Shown here: positions 45,266-54,120 of the stretch, in pieces
Numbering within the stretch: the first letter of the stretch is position 1
Layout of the letters: each line of letters starts with the position of its first letter
NCBI GenBank assembly: GCA_040770645.1
Contig: JAXGIS010000003.1
Span: 62,001 to 126,000 of the forward strand
Source: JAAYZX01 sp040770645
GTDB taxonomy: Bacteria > Actinomycetota > Thermoleophilia > RBG-16-64-13
Direction: 5' to 3'
Length of the DNA: 64,000 nt
Made by a program: the position numbers and the translations under genes
The notes under the pieces: generated by a model
The model's input: only the letters and a program-made list of their open reading frames with translations
Told to the model about the DNA's origin: nothing
Database searches by the model: none

Positions 45266-47185
45266 GTGGTGGTGAATCCGCATATAGCGGTCACGGATCT
45301 CTCGTTCACGTACGAGGGACGGGCGCGGCCTGTACTGTCGCGGCTCAGCTTTGGCTTGGAGGAGGGGCGGTCTTTGCTGGTGCTGGGGCCCAGCGGTTCG
45401 GGTAAGAGTACGCTGACCCTGTGCCTGAACGGTCTCATTCCCCACGCGGTGGAGGGCGATTACCAGGGGAAAGTGGTGGTGGCCGGTATTGTGGCCGCCG
45501 ACACGCCTGCGTACGTGCTCTCCACCGAAGTGGGGCTGGTGTTCCAGGATCCGGAGTCGCAGTTCTGCACGCTCCGCGTGGAGGAAGAGGTGGCTTTCGG
45601 CCTGGAGAACCTGTGCGTGCCGGCGGAGGCGATGGGCCCGCGCATCAGAGAGGCCCTGGCGCTGGTGGGGCTGGAGGGCTTCGAGGGGCGCCGTTTGCAC
45701 CGCCTCTCCGGTGGCGAGAAGCAGCGGGTGGCGCTGGCCTCAGTACTCGCCATGCAACCGCGCGTTGTGGTGCTCGACGAACCGTCGGCCAACCTCGATC
45801 CGCAGGGGACGGTGGACCTATTCAGAGTGTTACGCCGCCTCCATGAAGCCCGCCGACACACGCTGGTACTCATCGAGCATCGACTGGACGATGTCATGGA
45901 GTGGATCGACGAGGTGCTCGTCCTGGGGCCGGGTGGAGGGTTGTTGACGCAGGGGGAGCCCCGCGACGTCTTCTATGACGACGGACGATTGCTTCGCTCA
46001 GCGGGTGTTTGGCTCCCGCAGGTGGTAGAGGTGGTGGCCGGGCTGCGGGATGCGGGTTGGGATGTTCCCGGCCGCCCCTTGACGCCGACGGATTTGGTGG
46101 ATGCTCTGAGTTGGACCGAGGGGTGGGGAGCGGGGATCACCGAGGTCTTGTCTTCCTATGAGCTCGGCAGCGAAGGCCCTGGGGTGGGGCTGGGATCAAA
46201 CAGCGGTCCTTTTTTCTCCGTGCGGGATTTGTCGTATGCGTACCCCGGTGGGGACGGCACGGAGGTTCTGCAGGGGATCACCTTTGACATCCGCAGGGGT
46301 GAGTGGGTGGCGGTGGTGGGAGCGAACGGAGCCGGCAAGAGCACGTTGGCCGGCATGCTGTCAGGGGTACGGGAGGCGCCGAGGGGAACCGTGTTTGTGG
46401 CCGGGGAGGATGTGCGCACCGTGCGGCCCGCCTGTCTGGCGGGTTTGGTGGGTCACGTCTTCCAGAACCCCGAGCATCAGTTCGTGAGCGAGCGGGTGGG
46501 CTCCGAGATTCTGGCCGGTCGGCCGCGACGCCGGGGCGAGAATCCGGAACAGGTCAAGGCCGAGTCCCTAGAACTGCTCGCCCGCTTCGGCCTCGAGGAG
46601 TACTCAGAATCCAACCCCTTCACACTCAGCCAGGGACAGAAGCGGAGGCTGAGCGTGGCGGCCATGATGGCACGTGGGCAGAAGGCCCTAATCCTCGACG
46701 AGCCCACTTTTGGTCAGGATCGCACGCAAAGTTTGCGCCTGCAGGACATGCTGCTGACTCTGAATCGAGAAGGCCACACCATTGTGACGGTGACTCACGA
46801 TATGGAGTTGGTGGCGGCGTGTGGGCGACGGGTCATTGTCCTGGCAGACGGCCGCGTTGTATTCGATGGGTCACCGGCTCGGCTGTTCAGGCGCCGGGGA
46901 GAACTCGAGGGGTGGGGGTTGGTTGCGCCCCTGGTGCCGCGGTTGTGTGCCGCTCTCCGGGAGGCCGGCGTGTCTGCTCCGGGGGGAGCGGCGGTCAAGA
47001 GCGGGTTGACGAGTGCGTACCAGCCGGAATCTGCGCGCGGGCCGGCGCCTGCGCATGGAGTGGAGCCTACGCGCAGCCCGCTGACGGTGAGCGAGTTTGT
47101 GAGGGCGAGTGGGCGGCCGCGACGCGAGGCGGTGGGCGCCCGCGTAGCGCGCGGGCCGGAGGCGCTCGTCCGGCGGAGGCCCTGA
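45266..47185 (+). CDS. ykoD: ECF transporter ATPase, two ABC domains (YkoD)
   Basis: Energising ATPase with two fused ABC modules, 639 residues. Module 1: LGPSGSGKSTL, RLSGGEKQRVALA, VVVLDEPSANLD. Module 2: VGANGAGKSTLAG, LSQGQKRRLSVAA, ALILDEPTFGQD. It drives uptake through YkoE with the YkoC coupling protein. After the second module there is a Gly/Ala/Arg-rich tail of about 65 residues with no recognisable domain. The GTG start is one of three consecutive choices (45266, 45269 and 45272). Confidence 0.93.
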   Translation: MVVNPHIAVTDLSFTYEGRARPVLSRLSFGLEEGRSLLVLGPSGSGKSTLTLCLNGLIPHAVEGDYQGKVVVAGIVAADTPAYVLSTEVGLVFQDPESQFCTLRVEEEVAFGLENLCVPAEAMGPRIREALALVGLEGFEGRRLHRLSGGEKQRVALASVLAMQPRVVVLDEPSANLDPQGTVDLFRVLRRLHEARRHTLVLIEHRLDDVMEWIDEVLVLGPGGGLLTQGEPRDVFYDDGRLLRSAGVWLPQVVEVVAGLRDAGWDVPGRPLTPTDLVDALSWTEGWGAGITEVLSSYELGSEGPGVGLGSNSGPFFSVRDLSYAYPGGDGTEVLQGITFDIRRGEWVAVVGANGAGKSTLAGMLSGVREAPRGTVFVAGEDVRTVRPACLAGLVGHVFQNPEHQFVSERVGSEILAGRPRRRGENPEQVKAESLELLARFGLEEYSESNPFTLSQGQKRRLSVAAMMARGQKALILDEPTFGQDRTQSLRLQDMLLTLNREGHTIVTVTHDMELVAACGRRVIVLADGRVVFDGSPARLFRRRGELEGWGLVAPLVPRLCAALREAGVSAPGGAAVKSGLTSAYQPESARGPAPAHGVEPTRSPLTVSEFVRASGRPRREAVGARVARGPEALVRRRP

Positions 47186-47189
47186 GCAG

Positions 47190-48028
47190 GTGAATGAGAC
47201 AGCCGACTCCTATCTGGCCAGACGCAATCCCGTGGTGAAGTTGGGGGTGCTGCTGCTGCTGTCGCTTATGTTGACGGTCATCTTCGATCCGGTGACGCCC
47301 TCCGTCTTCGCCCTCATGGGCGTGCTCGCCGCCTGGAGACTGGGGGGCGTGGGGCTCGCACGGCTCCTGAAGACCATGGCCCCGATGTTGGCGGCAGCGG
47401 TAGGTATTATGGTGGCCAACCTGTTGTTCGGCCGAGAGGTGGCTGGAGATGCGGTGTTGGGTTCTTGGGGGCCGTTCACGGTCACGCAGTCTCGTCTCAT
47501 GATGGGTGGATCGATCGCCCTACGTGTGCTTGCCTTCTCCGCCCTGTCCTTGAGTTTTGTCTTCACCACCGAGCCCGGAGCATTCGTACTGAGTCTGGTC
47601 CAACAGCTACGCTTGAACTACCGCGTGGCCTTTGGAGTATTGGTCGGTTACAGGATGATGCCTCTCCTGCAGAGCGAGTACCAGAACATACGCGCTGCGC
47701 AGAGGGCGCGAGGCATGGCCGAAGGGCGTGGCCCTGTGGCTTGGCTCCAGAGAACGCGGCGCTACGCCATCCCCTGTTGGCCGGTGCTGTGCGGCGGGCG
47801 GGCAGAGTGGCGCTGGCCATGGACGCGCGGGGATTCGGGGCCTCTCCGCAACGCACCTACCTTCGCCGTCTGCGCGTGGAAGCGGCCGATTGGGTGTTCG
47901 CGGCGGGGGCCGTGGCTCTGGGAGTCGGCACGGTGGTGATGCTCACGGTCTTCGGCGTCACCCGGTTTGGGGTGGGGTTTGACCGGCCGGAGGGAAGATG
48001 CAGTCGGCCGAAGAGGGTGATGCCGTAA
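47190..48028 (+). CDS. ykoC: ECF transporter transmembrane coupling protein YkoC (one frameshift)
   Basis: T component of about 279 residues with five or six helices. It has the typical FVLSLVQQLRLNYRVAFGVLVGYRMMPLL region (quoted in part: VQQLRLNYRVAFG) with the Ala-Arg coupling motifs IRAAQRARGMAEG and, after the break, ALAMDARGFG. The frame breaks near 47776 in a C run; one extra C restores RYAIPLLAGAVRRA. GTG 47190 is four bases after ykoD. Confidence 0.88.
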
Positions 48029-48408
48029 GACTGCGTTCAACCGCCGTTGGCAGAGATCGGCGTGATGCTTCTGTCGAGGCGGGCGGGGGTGGCGGTTCCG
48101 TCGCTCTGCGGCTCAAAGCGATGGCCGGCAGGCGGAGGCGGTCGTCACAGGGGTGCCGGTTCTGTCTCGAGGTACCGCGTGTGAAGACGAGCGCCTGTGA
48201 AGACGGCCGGCAGGATGCGGTAGGCACCCGCGGTGGCAGCGCGCCTTGCCGGTTGCAGGCCGCAACCGAACTGAAAGACAGGGAGGGCCAAGACAGGCTC
48301 TCCCTGTTTGCCCTTGCGGGTTGCAATCTTGGGGAAGGGCCAGGGTTGCAGCTCCGCGCCTGGTGCGGCGCGCGGCGCGGATCAGCGTACGTCGATGCTA
48401 CGCCGCCT
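48029..48408. terminator. Convergent intergenic region with hairpins
   Basis: About 380 bases between ykoC and the convergent regulator, with no supported gene. Two stem-loops are visible: CGGTTGC/GCAACCG (48250-48268) and an 8-bp stem 48278-48285/48300-48307 followed by TTGCCCTT, a weak terminator candidate for ykoC. Confidence 0.4.
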
Positions 48409-49091
48409 TCAGCTGGGGAATTCCTCACGCGTGAGGATACTGAGACCGCTGAGCAGATGTCCTCTCAGTTGCGCCTGGCAGTCCGCGCAGTCACGTGCCT
48501 CCAGTGCCTGAAAAATCCTTTGATGCCAGCCGAGAAACTCCGCGATGACGTGTGGCAGGGTATGGATGAAACGGATGTCGCGATTGATGGCCTTCACGAG
48601 CGGCTGGAGCATCTCGGTCAGAAGAGGGTTGCGGGTGCATCCGACCAGCAGGGTGTGGAAGGCGATGTCGGCGCGGGCCAAAGCATCGGGGGGTGACGAG
48701 ATGGAGATCTCGTTCAACACGGTGCGCATCTGATCGATATCTGAATCGGTCGCCCTTTCACTGCCAGTGGTATGGCGCCCACCTCCACCACCATCCTTGC
48801 TTCGTACACCGTCTTGAGCTTGAGACTGTTTATGGCGAGCATGGTGGACACACACTCATCGTTCAGTTGGACCCGGTCGCTGACATACACGCCCTTGCCG
48901 TGCTTGACCGACAAGACGCCCACTATTTCGAGAGAGCGCAGGGCTTCGCGGAGCGAGGAGACAGATACTGCGTAATCCGCGGCCATCTCCTGAATGGGGG
49001 GCAGGCGGTCACCCGGCCGGAAGCGCCCGGTCGATATCTGGCGACAGAGTTCGTCAGCCAGTTGCTTGGAGAGGGGGATGCGATCAATCAT
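48409..49091 (-). CDS. GntR-family regulator, FadR/LldR type (one frameshift)
   Basis: Transcription factor of about 228 residues. The N-terminal winged helix has LADELCRQISTGRFRPGDRLP, then SVSSLREALRSLEIVG and VKHGKGVYVSD. The helical FCD ligand domain follows (ADIAFHTLLVGCTRNPLLTEML, HVIAEFLGWHQRIFQALEARD). The frame breaks near 48768; restoring one A gives IPLASERATDSDIDQM. FCD regulators of this type (LldR, LutR, GlcC, PdhR) respond to lactate, glycolate or pyruvate, matching the divergent operon it faces. Confidence 0.9.
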
Positions 49092-49247
49092 GCCCTACCG
49101 GCCACGACGGCCAGACGTTCTCGGTCATGTTCTTTGACGCCCGGGTGTTCACCATGAGTTTGTCCTCTCCGTGGCCTGAGGCGTGGTCCGTTCCTCACCC
49201 CTCGGTTCGCGGTCCTCGGGCCGAAGTTCCCTACCGGTTGTCTAAAC

Positions 49248-49253
49248 ATTATA
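49248..49253 (-). promoter_or_regulatory. Possible -10 for the GntR regulator
   Basis: TATAAT on the minus strand about 155 bases upstream of the regulator's start. No good -35 is seen at 16-18 bases. Confidence 0.3.
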
Positions 49254-49277
49254 AAGGGCGGTGCTTGGTTGAGGCGG

Positions 49278-49306
49278 TTGACAGATGGGTGATGTCATCT
49301 AATAAT
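49278..49306 (+). promoter_or_regulatory. Strong sigma-70-type promoter of the liv-lut-glc operon
   Basis: Perfect TTGACA (49278-49283), a 17-base spacer and AATAAT (49301-49306), the best promoter in the window. It lies in the 330-base gap between the divergent regulator and livK and gives a leader of about 110 bases. The spacer contains GATGTCATC (49291-49299), a small palindrome that could bind the regulator. Confidence 0.85.
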
Positions 49307-49309
49307 ACA

Positions 49310-49322
49310 GTCATCCGATGAC
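49310..49322. promoter_or_regulatory. Perfect palindrome at the operon start, likely operator
   Basis: GTCATC-C-GATGAC, a perfect 6-bp inverted repeat with a one-base centre, lies just after the -10 and covers the expected transcription start. A related element (GATG-T-CATC) is in the promoter spacer. The site fits a dimeric GntR-family repressor. Confidence 0.6.
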
Positions 49323-49421
49323 TCTGTGATAGGAGAATCCGGCAGGCGCGAAAGCCGGGTGCGGGATCATGAGTTCACATGGCACGGATGACAGGTCCAA
49401 TGGCATAGGGGGTTCTACGTT

Positions 49422-50646
49422 ATGAAGAAAGCATCGGTTCTCATCCTCGTACTGTTTCTTGCTATCAGTGTCGTTGCTGCCGGCTGCGGCGGGTCCACCA
49501 CCACCACAGCGGCCGGCTCTGCCACCACCGCTCCTGCGCAATCCACGACCACCGCGCCTGCCGACACCACCACCTCCTCGGCGCCCTCGGGGGCAAGGTG
49601 ATAGTGGGCGTTTACTTCTCAAAGACCGGCCCCACCGCCGGTGCCACCGCTCGGTTCTGTCCGGCGTGCAGCTGGCGGTCGATGAATGGAACGAGAAGGG
49701 CGGCATCAATGGGGCGCAGGTGGAAGTGATGTCGGAAGACGACCAGAGCACTCCGGCGGGCGCGGTCAACGCGTTCAATAAGCTTGTGAGCGCCAAGCCT
49801 GCCTTCATCTTGGCCCCGCCCATCACGGCGTACGTCTTGGCCATCGAGCAGTCGCTCATCACATCCGGAAAACTGCCCGTCATCACTGGTGCCACCAATC
49901 CGGCCATCACCAGGGGTGGAGACGGTTGGTTCTTCCGTGTGCGGACTGAGGATACGCTGAGCCCCAAGTTCGTGGCCATGTTCTTTGTTGAGGAGTTGGG
50001 AGTCAAGAAACCGGCCATCATCTACCCGAACAACGACTACGGCAAGGGCGGCTACGAGACGATCAAGGCCTACCTCGAGAGCAAGGGCATGTCTTTGGTT
50101 GCGGCTGAGACCTTCAATCAGGGCCAGGACAAGGATGTGACCGCCCAGCTCAACAAGATCAAGAACGCCGGCGCCGACTCCTTGTTCTGCTGGTCGGTTC
50201 CGGGAGATGCGGCTATGGTTACGCTTCAGGCCAAGCAGTTGGGTCTCGACGTACCCATGATCGGTGTCTTTGGCACGCCGGACTACCTCAAGCTCACGGG
50301 TGACGCTTCCAATGGGGTGTATGTCTTCTTGGACACCTCGGCCAGCATGGATGAGGCGAGCGCCGCTTGGACCGCGAAGGCCAAGGCCATCAATCCGGAC
50401 GTGCCACCATCGTTCCAGTCCGCCATTTACTACGACGCTACCAACATTGCGCTGGAGCAGATCGCCAAGGGTGCCGACACGCCCGAGAAACTCAGGGATG
50501 CCGTGGCCGGTGTCAAGGGCTACAAGGGCATTAGCGGTACCTTCACCTTCGATGAAAACCACAATGGTTTCCACGAAGGGGTCATCTTGCAGATCGACGC
50601 CGGAAAGCTGAAGGTCATCAAGAAGTTCGAGGAACAGCCCAAGTAA
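49422..50646 (+). CDS. livK: Liv-type ABC transporter substrate-binding lipoprotein (two frameshifts)
   Basis: Exported binding protein of about 408 residues. ATG 49422 opens a lipoprotein signal (KKASVLILVLFLAISVV) with the lipobox cysteine in VAAGCGG, followed by a Thr/Ala/Ser-rich linker. The periplasmic-binding fold type I follows: LAVDEWNEKGGINGAQVEV, AIIYPNNDYGKGGYETI, FCWSVPGDAAMV. Breaks lie near 49593 (one G lost, restoring SAPSGGKVIVGVYF) and near 49648. Family members bind branched-chain amino acids, amides, aromatic acids or 2-oxo and hydroxy acids; context favours an organic acid. Confidence 0.9.
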
Positions 50647-50763
50647 CCCACAGGCAGTAGGTTGCAGGCCGTCGTTCTGGGTCGGTACCCGATGCTTGGT
50701 TGGGGCATCGGCGGTGGGGCGTAGTCTCGCGCCCCACCGCCTCCATATCTCGGGGAGACGCTC

Positions 50764-51639
50764 GTGGCATTTTTCATCCAATCGTTGATAACGGGCCTGG
50801 CCATTGGATCTGTTTATGGCTTGGTGGGCCTCGGTTTCATGCTTCTGGTCAACACCACCAACATCTTGAACTTCTCCCAGGGCGAGTTTGGGATGCTGGG
50901 GGCTTTCATGATGGTCACCTTCGCTACCAACTGGGGTATCCCCTATATCCCCGCGCTCGCCATGGTGCTTGTGGGCGCCGCCATCATCGGGGTGATCTTC
51001 GAGCGCATTGCGTACCGCCCGCTCAAGAGCGCGGATGGCCCCACCTACTTTGCGGCTACGTTGGCGGCGGCCGTTGTGATTCGCAACGTGGGCCTGAAGA
51101 TATGGGGCCCATACGCGCTACCCTTCCAAGAGCCGTTTGGGCTGAACATGATCACCCTGGGTCACGTGCGCATCAGGCCACAGGACCTGCTGATCGTTGG
51201 TGTTGTCATCGTCCTGTCCGCGCTTCTCTACTTCTTCTTCTATCGGACGCGCACGGGCAAGATCATGCGGGCCATGTCACAGGATAGGCCCACGGCCCAG
51301 TTGCTGGGTGTCCGCGTTCTCTCTATGGGCACGCTCACCTTCATAATGGCGTCCATGATGGGGGCCTTGGCCGGAGTCTTGGTTGCGCCCATCTACTTCG
51401 TCAGCCTGGATATGGGCTTCACGCTTGGGCTGAAGGCGTTCATATCCACCATCATCGGCGCCTGGGGCAGCCTGCCCGGAGCCATCATCGGCGGGCTTAT
51501 CATCGGAGTGGTGGAGACCTTCGGCGCCGTCTATATCTCGTCGGTTTATAAGGACGTGTTTGCGTTTGCGCTGCTGATAGTGTTCCTCATCATCCGGCCG
51601 CAGGGGATCTTCGGCGAGAAGATCGCGGACAAGGTGTGA
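50764..51639 (+). CDS. livH: Liv-type ABC permease LivH
   Basis: Membrane permease of 291 residues with about eight helices. Typical start SLITGLAIGSVYGLVGLGFML and the conserved INTTNIL-like VNTTNILNFSQGEFGMLGAF, then MRAMSQDRPTAQLLG (the EAA-like coupling loop) and AWGSLPGAIIGGLIIGV. It begins at GTG 50764 with a GGGGAG site. Confidence 0.94.
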   Translation: MAFFIQSLITGLAIGSVYGLVGLGFMLLVNTTNILNFSQGEFGMLGAFMMVTFATNWGIPYIPALAMVLVGAAIIGVIFERIAYRPLKSADGPTYFAATLAAAVVIRNVGLKIWGPYALPFQEPFGLNMITLGHVRIRPQDLLIVGVVIVLSALLYFFFYRTRTGKIMRAMSQDRPTAQLLGVRVLSMGTLTFIMASMMGALAGVLVAPIYFVSLDMGFTLGLKAFISTIIGAWGSLPGAIIGGLIIGVVETFGAVYISSVYKDVFAFALLIVFLIIRPQGIFGEKIADKV

Positions 51640-51649
51640 GGGGGAGACC

Positions 51650-52618
51650 ATGAAGACCTACAAGAAATGGCTCCCCTGGGCAGGCATGGCGGCTGCGTGC
51701 GCGCTGCCGTTCCTGTTCACCAGCAGCTACATGCATCAGATCCTCAATATGATGCTTATCAACGGCATCATCACCATCGGCCTCTATGTGATCTTCGGTC
51801 TCACCGGCATCTTCTCCGTGGCACAGGCCGCCTTCTGGGGCATTGGGGCTTACACGGCGGCTCTGCTCGCCACTCGTCTGGGAGTGCCGTGGTACGTGTG
51901 TTTCTTGGCGGCTCCCATCGTGGCCGGGATATTCGGTATCTTACTGGGAGCTCCCACGCTGCGTCTCAAGACGCACTATCTCACCATGGTGACCATTGCG
52001 TTCGCCGAAGTGGTGCGCCAGGTAGAGGTCAACTGGATGGGATTGACCGAGGGCCCCAACGGCATCCGGAACATCCCCGCCCCCAACCTGGGCTCATTCA
52101 TCCTCAACACGCCTCAGAAATACTTCTTCCTCGGACTCCTGATGTTGGGACTGGTTGTGCTGTTGGCCAATCGTCTACGTACATCACGCTTGGGCAGAGC
52201 CATGGAAGCGGTCAGGGACGATGAGTTGGCGGCGGAGGCCATGGGTGTGAAGCTGGTGTGGGTCAAAATCCTGGCGTTTGCCCTATCGGCGGCATTCGCG
52301 GGCTTGGCCGGGGCCATGTATGCGCATCTGATCGGCTACATCAGCCCGGACGTGTTCCACTTGGAGGTGGCCGTGCAGGTGCTGGCCATGCTGTTGATCG
52401 GCGGCCGCATGTCGCCTTACGGAGCCGTGTTGGGTGCGGCGGTCATCACCGTGTTGCCTGAACTACTGCGCGGTCTCCAGGATTGGTGGGCGATTATCTA
52501 CGGACTCATAGTGCTCGCCATTCTGGCGTTTGCTCCCCGGGGTTTCCTGGGCCTGCTCCAGCAACTCGGCGCGCGCCTCAGGGCGGGTCGTCCGGCAAAG
52601 GGCGGGGTGGCGGAGTGA
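51650..52618 (+). CDS. livM: Liv-type ABC permease LivM
   Basis: Second permease, 322 residues and about nine helices, pairing with LivH. Conserved segments are GLTGIFSVAQAAFWGIGAYT, LKTHYLTMVTIAFAEV, GPNGIRNIPAP and RDDELAAEAMGVKLVWVKI. ATG 51650 follows livH by ten bases with a GGGGGAGA site. The stop overlaps livG's GTG. Confidence 0.94.
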   Translation: MKTYKKWLPWAGMAAACALPFLFTSSYMHQILNMMLINGIITIGLYVIFGLTGIFSVAQAAFWGIGAYTAALLATRLGVPWYVCFLAAPIVAGIFGILLGAPTLRLKTHYLTMVTIAFAEVVRQVEVNWMGLTEGPNGIRNIPAPNLGSFILNTPQKYFFLGLLMLGLVVLLANRLRTSRLGRAMEAVRDDELAAEAMGVKLVWVKILAFALSAAFAGLAGAMYAHLIGYISPDVFHLEVAVQVLAMLLIGGRMSPYGAVLGAAVITVLPELLRGLQDWWAIIYGLIVLAILAFAPRGFLGLLQQLGARLRAGRPAKGGVAE

Positions 52619-53393
52619 ATACCATTGAACTGAAGGGCATCACCAAGATTTTCGGCGGGCTGGCTGCAGTGAGTTCGCTGGATCTGACGGTGGCCAAGGG
52701 CGAGATTCACGGTCTCATCGGTCCCAACGGCTCTGGAAAGTCGACCACGCTGAATCTCATCAGCGGTCAGTACATTCCGACTTCGGGCCAGATACTGCTG
52801 GGGGGCCGTGACATCACTCGCGTGCCTCCGGCTGAGCGCACCGTCCTGGGCATAGCTCGCACCTTCCAGAACATAAGGCTGTTCCGGCGCCTCTCAGTGC
52901 TGGACAACGTGATGGTGTCGCGTTACTGCCGCACCCGCAGTGGCCTGGTGCCGGTTTTCCTGCGTCTACCGAGTGAGAGGCGGGAGGAAGCCCAGGCGCG
53001 GGAAGCAGCGCTGGCGGCCCTGCGGGTGGTGGACATGGATGGCCGTGCCGATGCCTTGCCCGGCGACCTGCCCTACGGGCAGCAGCGTTTGGTCGAGATC
53101 GCGCGCGCGTTGGCCACCGATCCCCAAGTGCTGATGTTGGACGAGCCGGCCCGGCAGGCATGAATCCAACCGAGAAGCGTGATTTGCAGCTTCTCATCGC
53201 GCGACTGAATCGGGAACATCAGCTGACCATACTCTTGGTCGAGCACGATATGGATCTGGTCATGGCTGCCTGCGGCCGGCTGACTGTGTTGAACTTCGGG
53301 GCCAAGATAGGTGAGGGTTCCGCTTATGAGGTACGCGCCAACCCCGATGTCATCGAGGCCTACCTGGGCAGTGAGGAGGCGGTCGGTGCTTAG
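52615..53393 (+). CDS. livG: Liv-type ABC ATPase LivG (one frameshift)
   Basis: First ATPase of the importer, about 260 residues. Walker A GPNGSGKST, then ARTFQNIRLFRRLSVLDNVM, PYGQQRLVEIARALA and MLDEPA. The frame breaks near 53150; restoring one G gives DEPAAGMNPTEKRDL, with LVEHDMDLVM and the C-terminal VIEAYLG after it. GTG 52615 overlaps the livM stop. Confidence 0.92.
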
Positions 53394-54120
53394 CATAGAG
53401 AACATGGACGCCTTCTACGGCAAAGTCCCTGCACTACGCGGCATCAGCATCGTGGTGGAAGATGGGGAAGTGGTGACGTTGGTGGGTGCCAACGGTGCCG
53501 GTAAGAGTACGCTGCTCAAGGCGATCAGCGGAACCGTGAATGCCACGGGCCGTATCGAGTTTGACGGCCGTAGTCTGATCGGCATGAAGCCGGAGCAGGT
53601 GGTGCGTCAAGGCATCGTCCAGGTCCCGGAGGGTCGGAGGATATTCCCCGGCATGACGGTGGTGGAGAACTTGGAGGTGGCATCGTATGCGGCGGGGCGC
53701 AGCAATGCCGAGATCCGGGAAGATCTCCCACGCGTTCTCGAAATCTTCCCCTCGTTGCAGGCGCGTAGGAAGAGCTACGGTTGGTCCCTGTCTGGAGGGG
53801 AGCAGCAGATGCTGGCTATCGGCAGGGGTCTCATGGCACGGCCGAAGCTGCTGCTGCTCGATGAACCTTCGTTGGGGCTGGCGCCGATGCTGGTGCAGGA
53901 AGTCTTCAGGGTTATTCGAGACATAAGGACACGAGGAACTACCCTGCTCCTGGTTGAGCAGAACGCCCGTATGGCCCTGGCGGTGGCCGACCGAGGCTAC
54001 GTGCTCGAGAATGGACGGGTGGTACAGGAAGGCCCTGTCGCGGACCTGCTGAAGGACGAAGCGATCATCACCGCCTACCTGGGCGGAGGTCACGAGATGG
54101 CCTGCGAGGTGGGCGAGTGA
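53386..54120 (+). CDS. livF: Liv-type ABC ATPase LivF
   Basis: Second ATPase, 244 residues. Walker A GANGAGKSTLL, the family mark VQVPEGRRIFPGMTVVENL, SLSGGEQQMLAIGRGLM and LLLDEPSLGLAP. It starts at GTG 53386, overlapping livG, and its own stop overlaps the next gene by GTGA. Confidence 0.95.
   Translation: MLSIENMDAFYGKVPALRGISIVVEDGEVVTLVGANGAGKSTLLKAISGTVNATGRIEFDGRSLIGMKPEQVVRQGIVQVPEGRRIFPGMTVVENLEVASYAAGRSNAEIREDLPRVLEIFPSLQARRKSYGWSLSGGEQQMLAIGRGLMARPKLLLLDEPSLGLAPMLVQEVFRVIRDIRTRGTTLLLVEQNARMALAVADRGYVLENGRVVQEGPVADLLKDEAIITAYLGGGHEMACEVGE

Noticed and set aside
47998..48696. A 232-codon plus-strand frame after ykoC
   Set aside because: Its second half is antisense to the conserved ligand domain of the GntR regulator, and it has no ribosome site.
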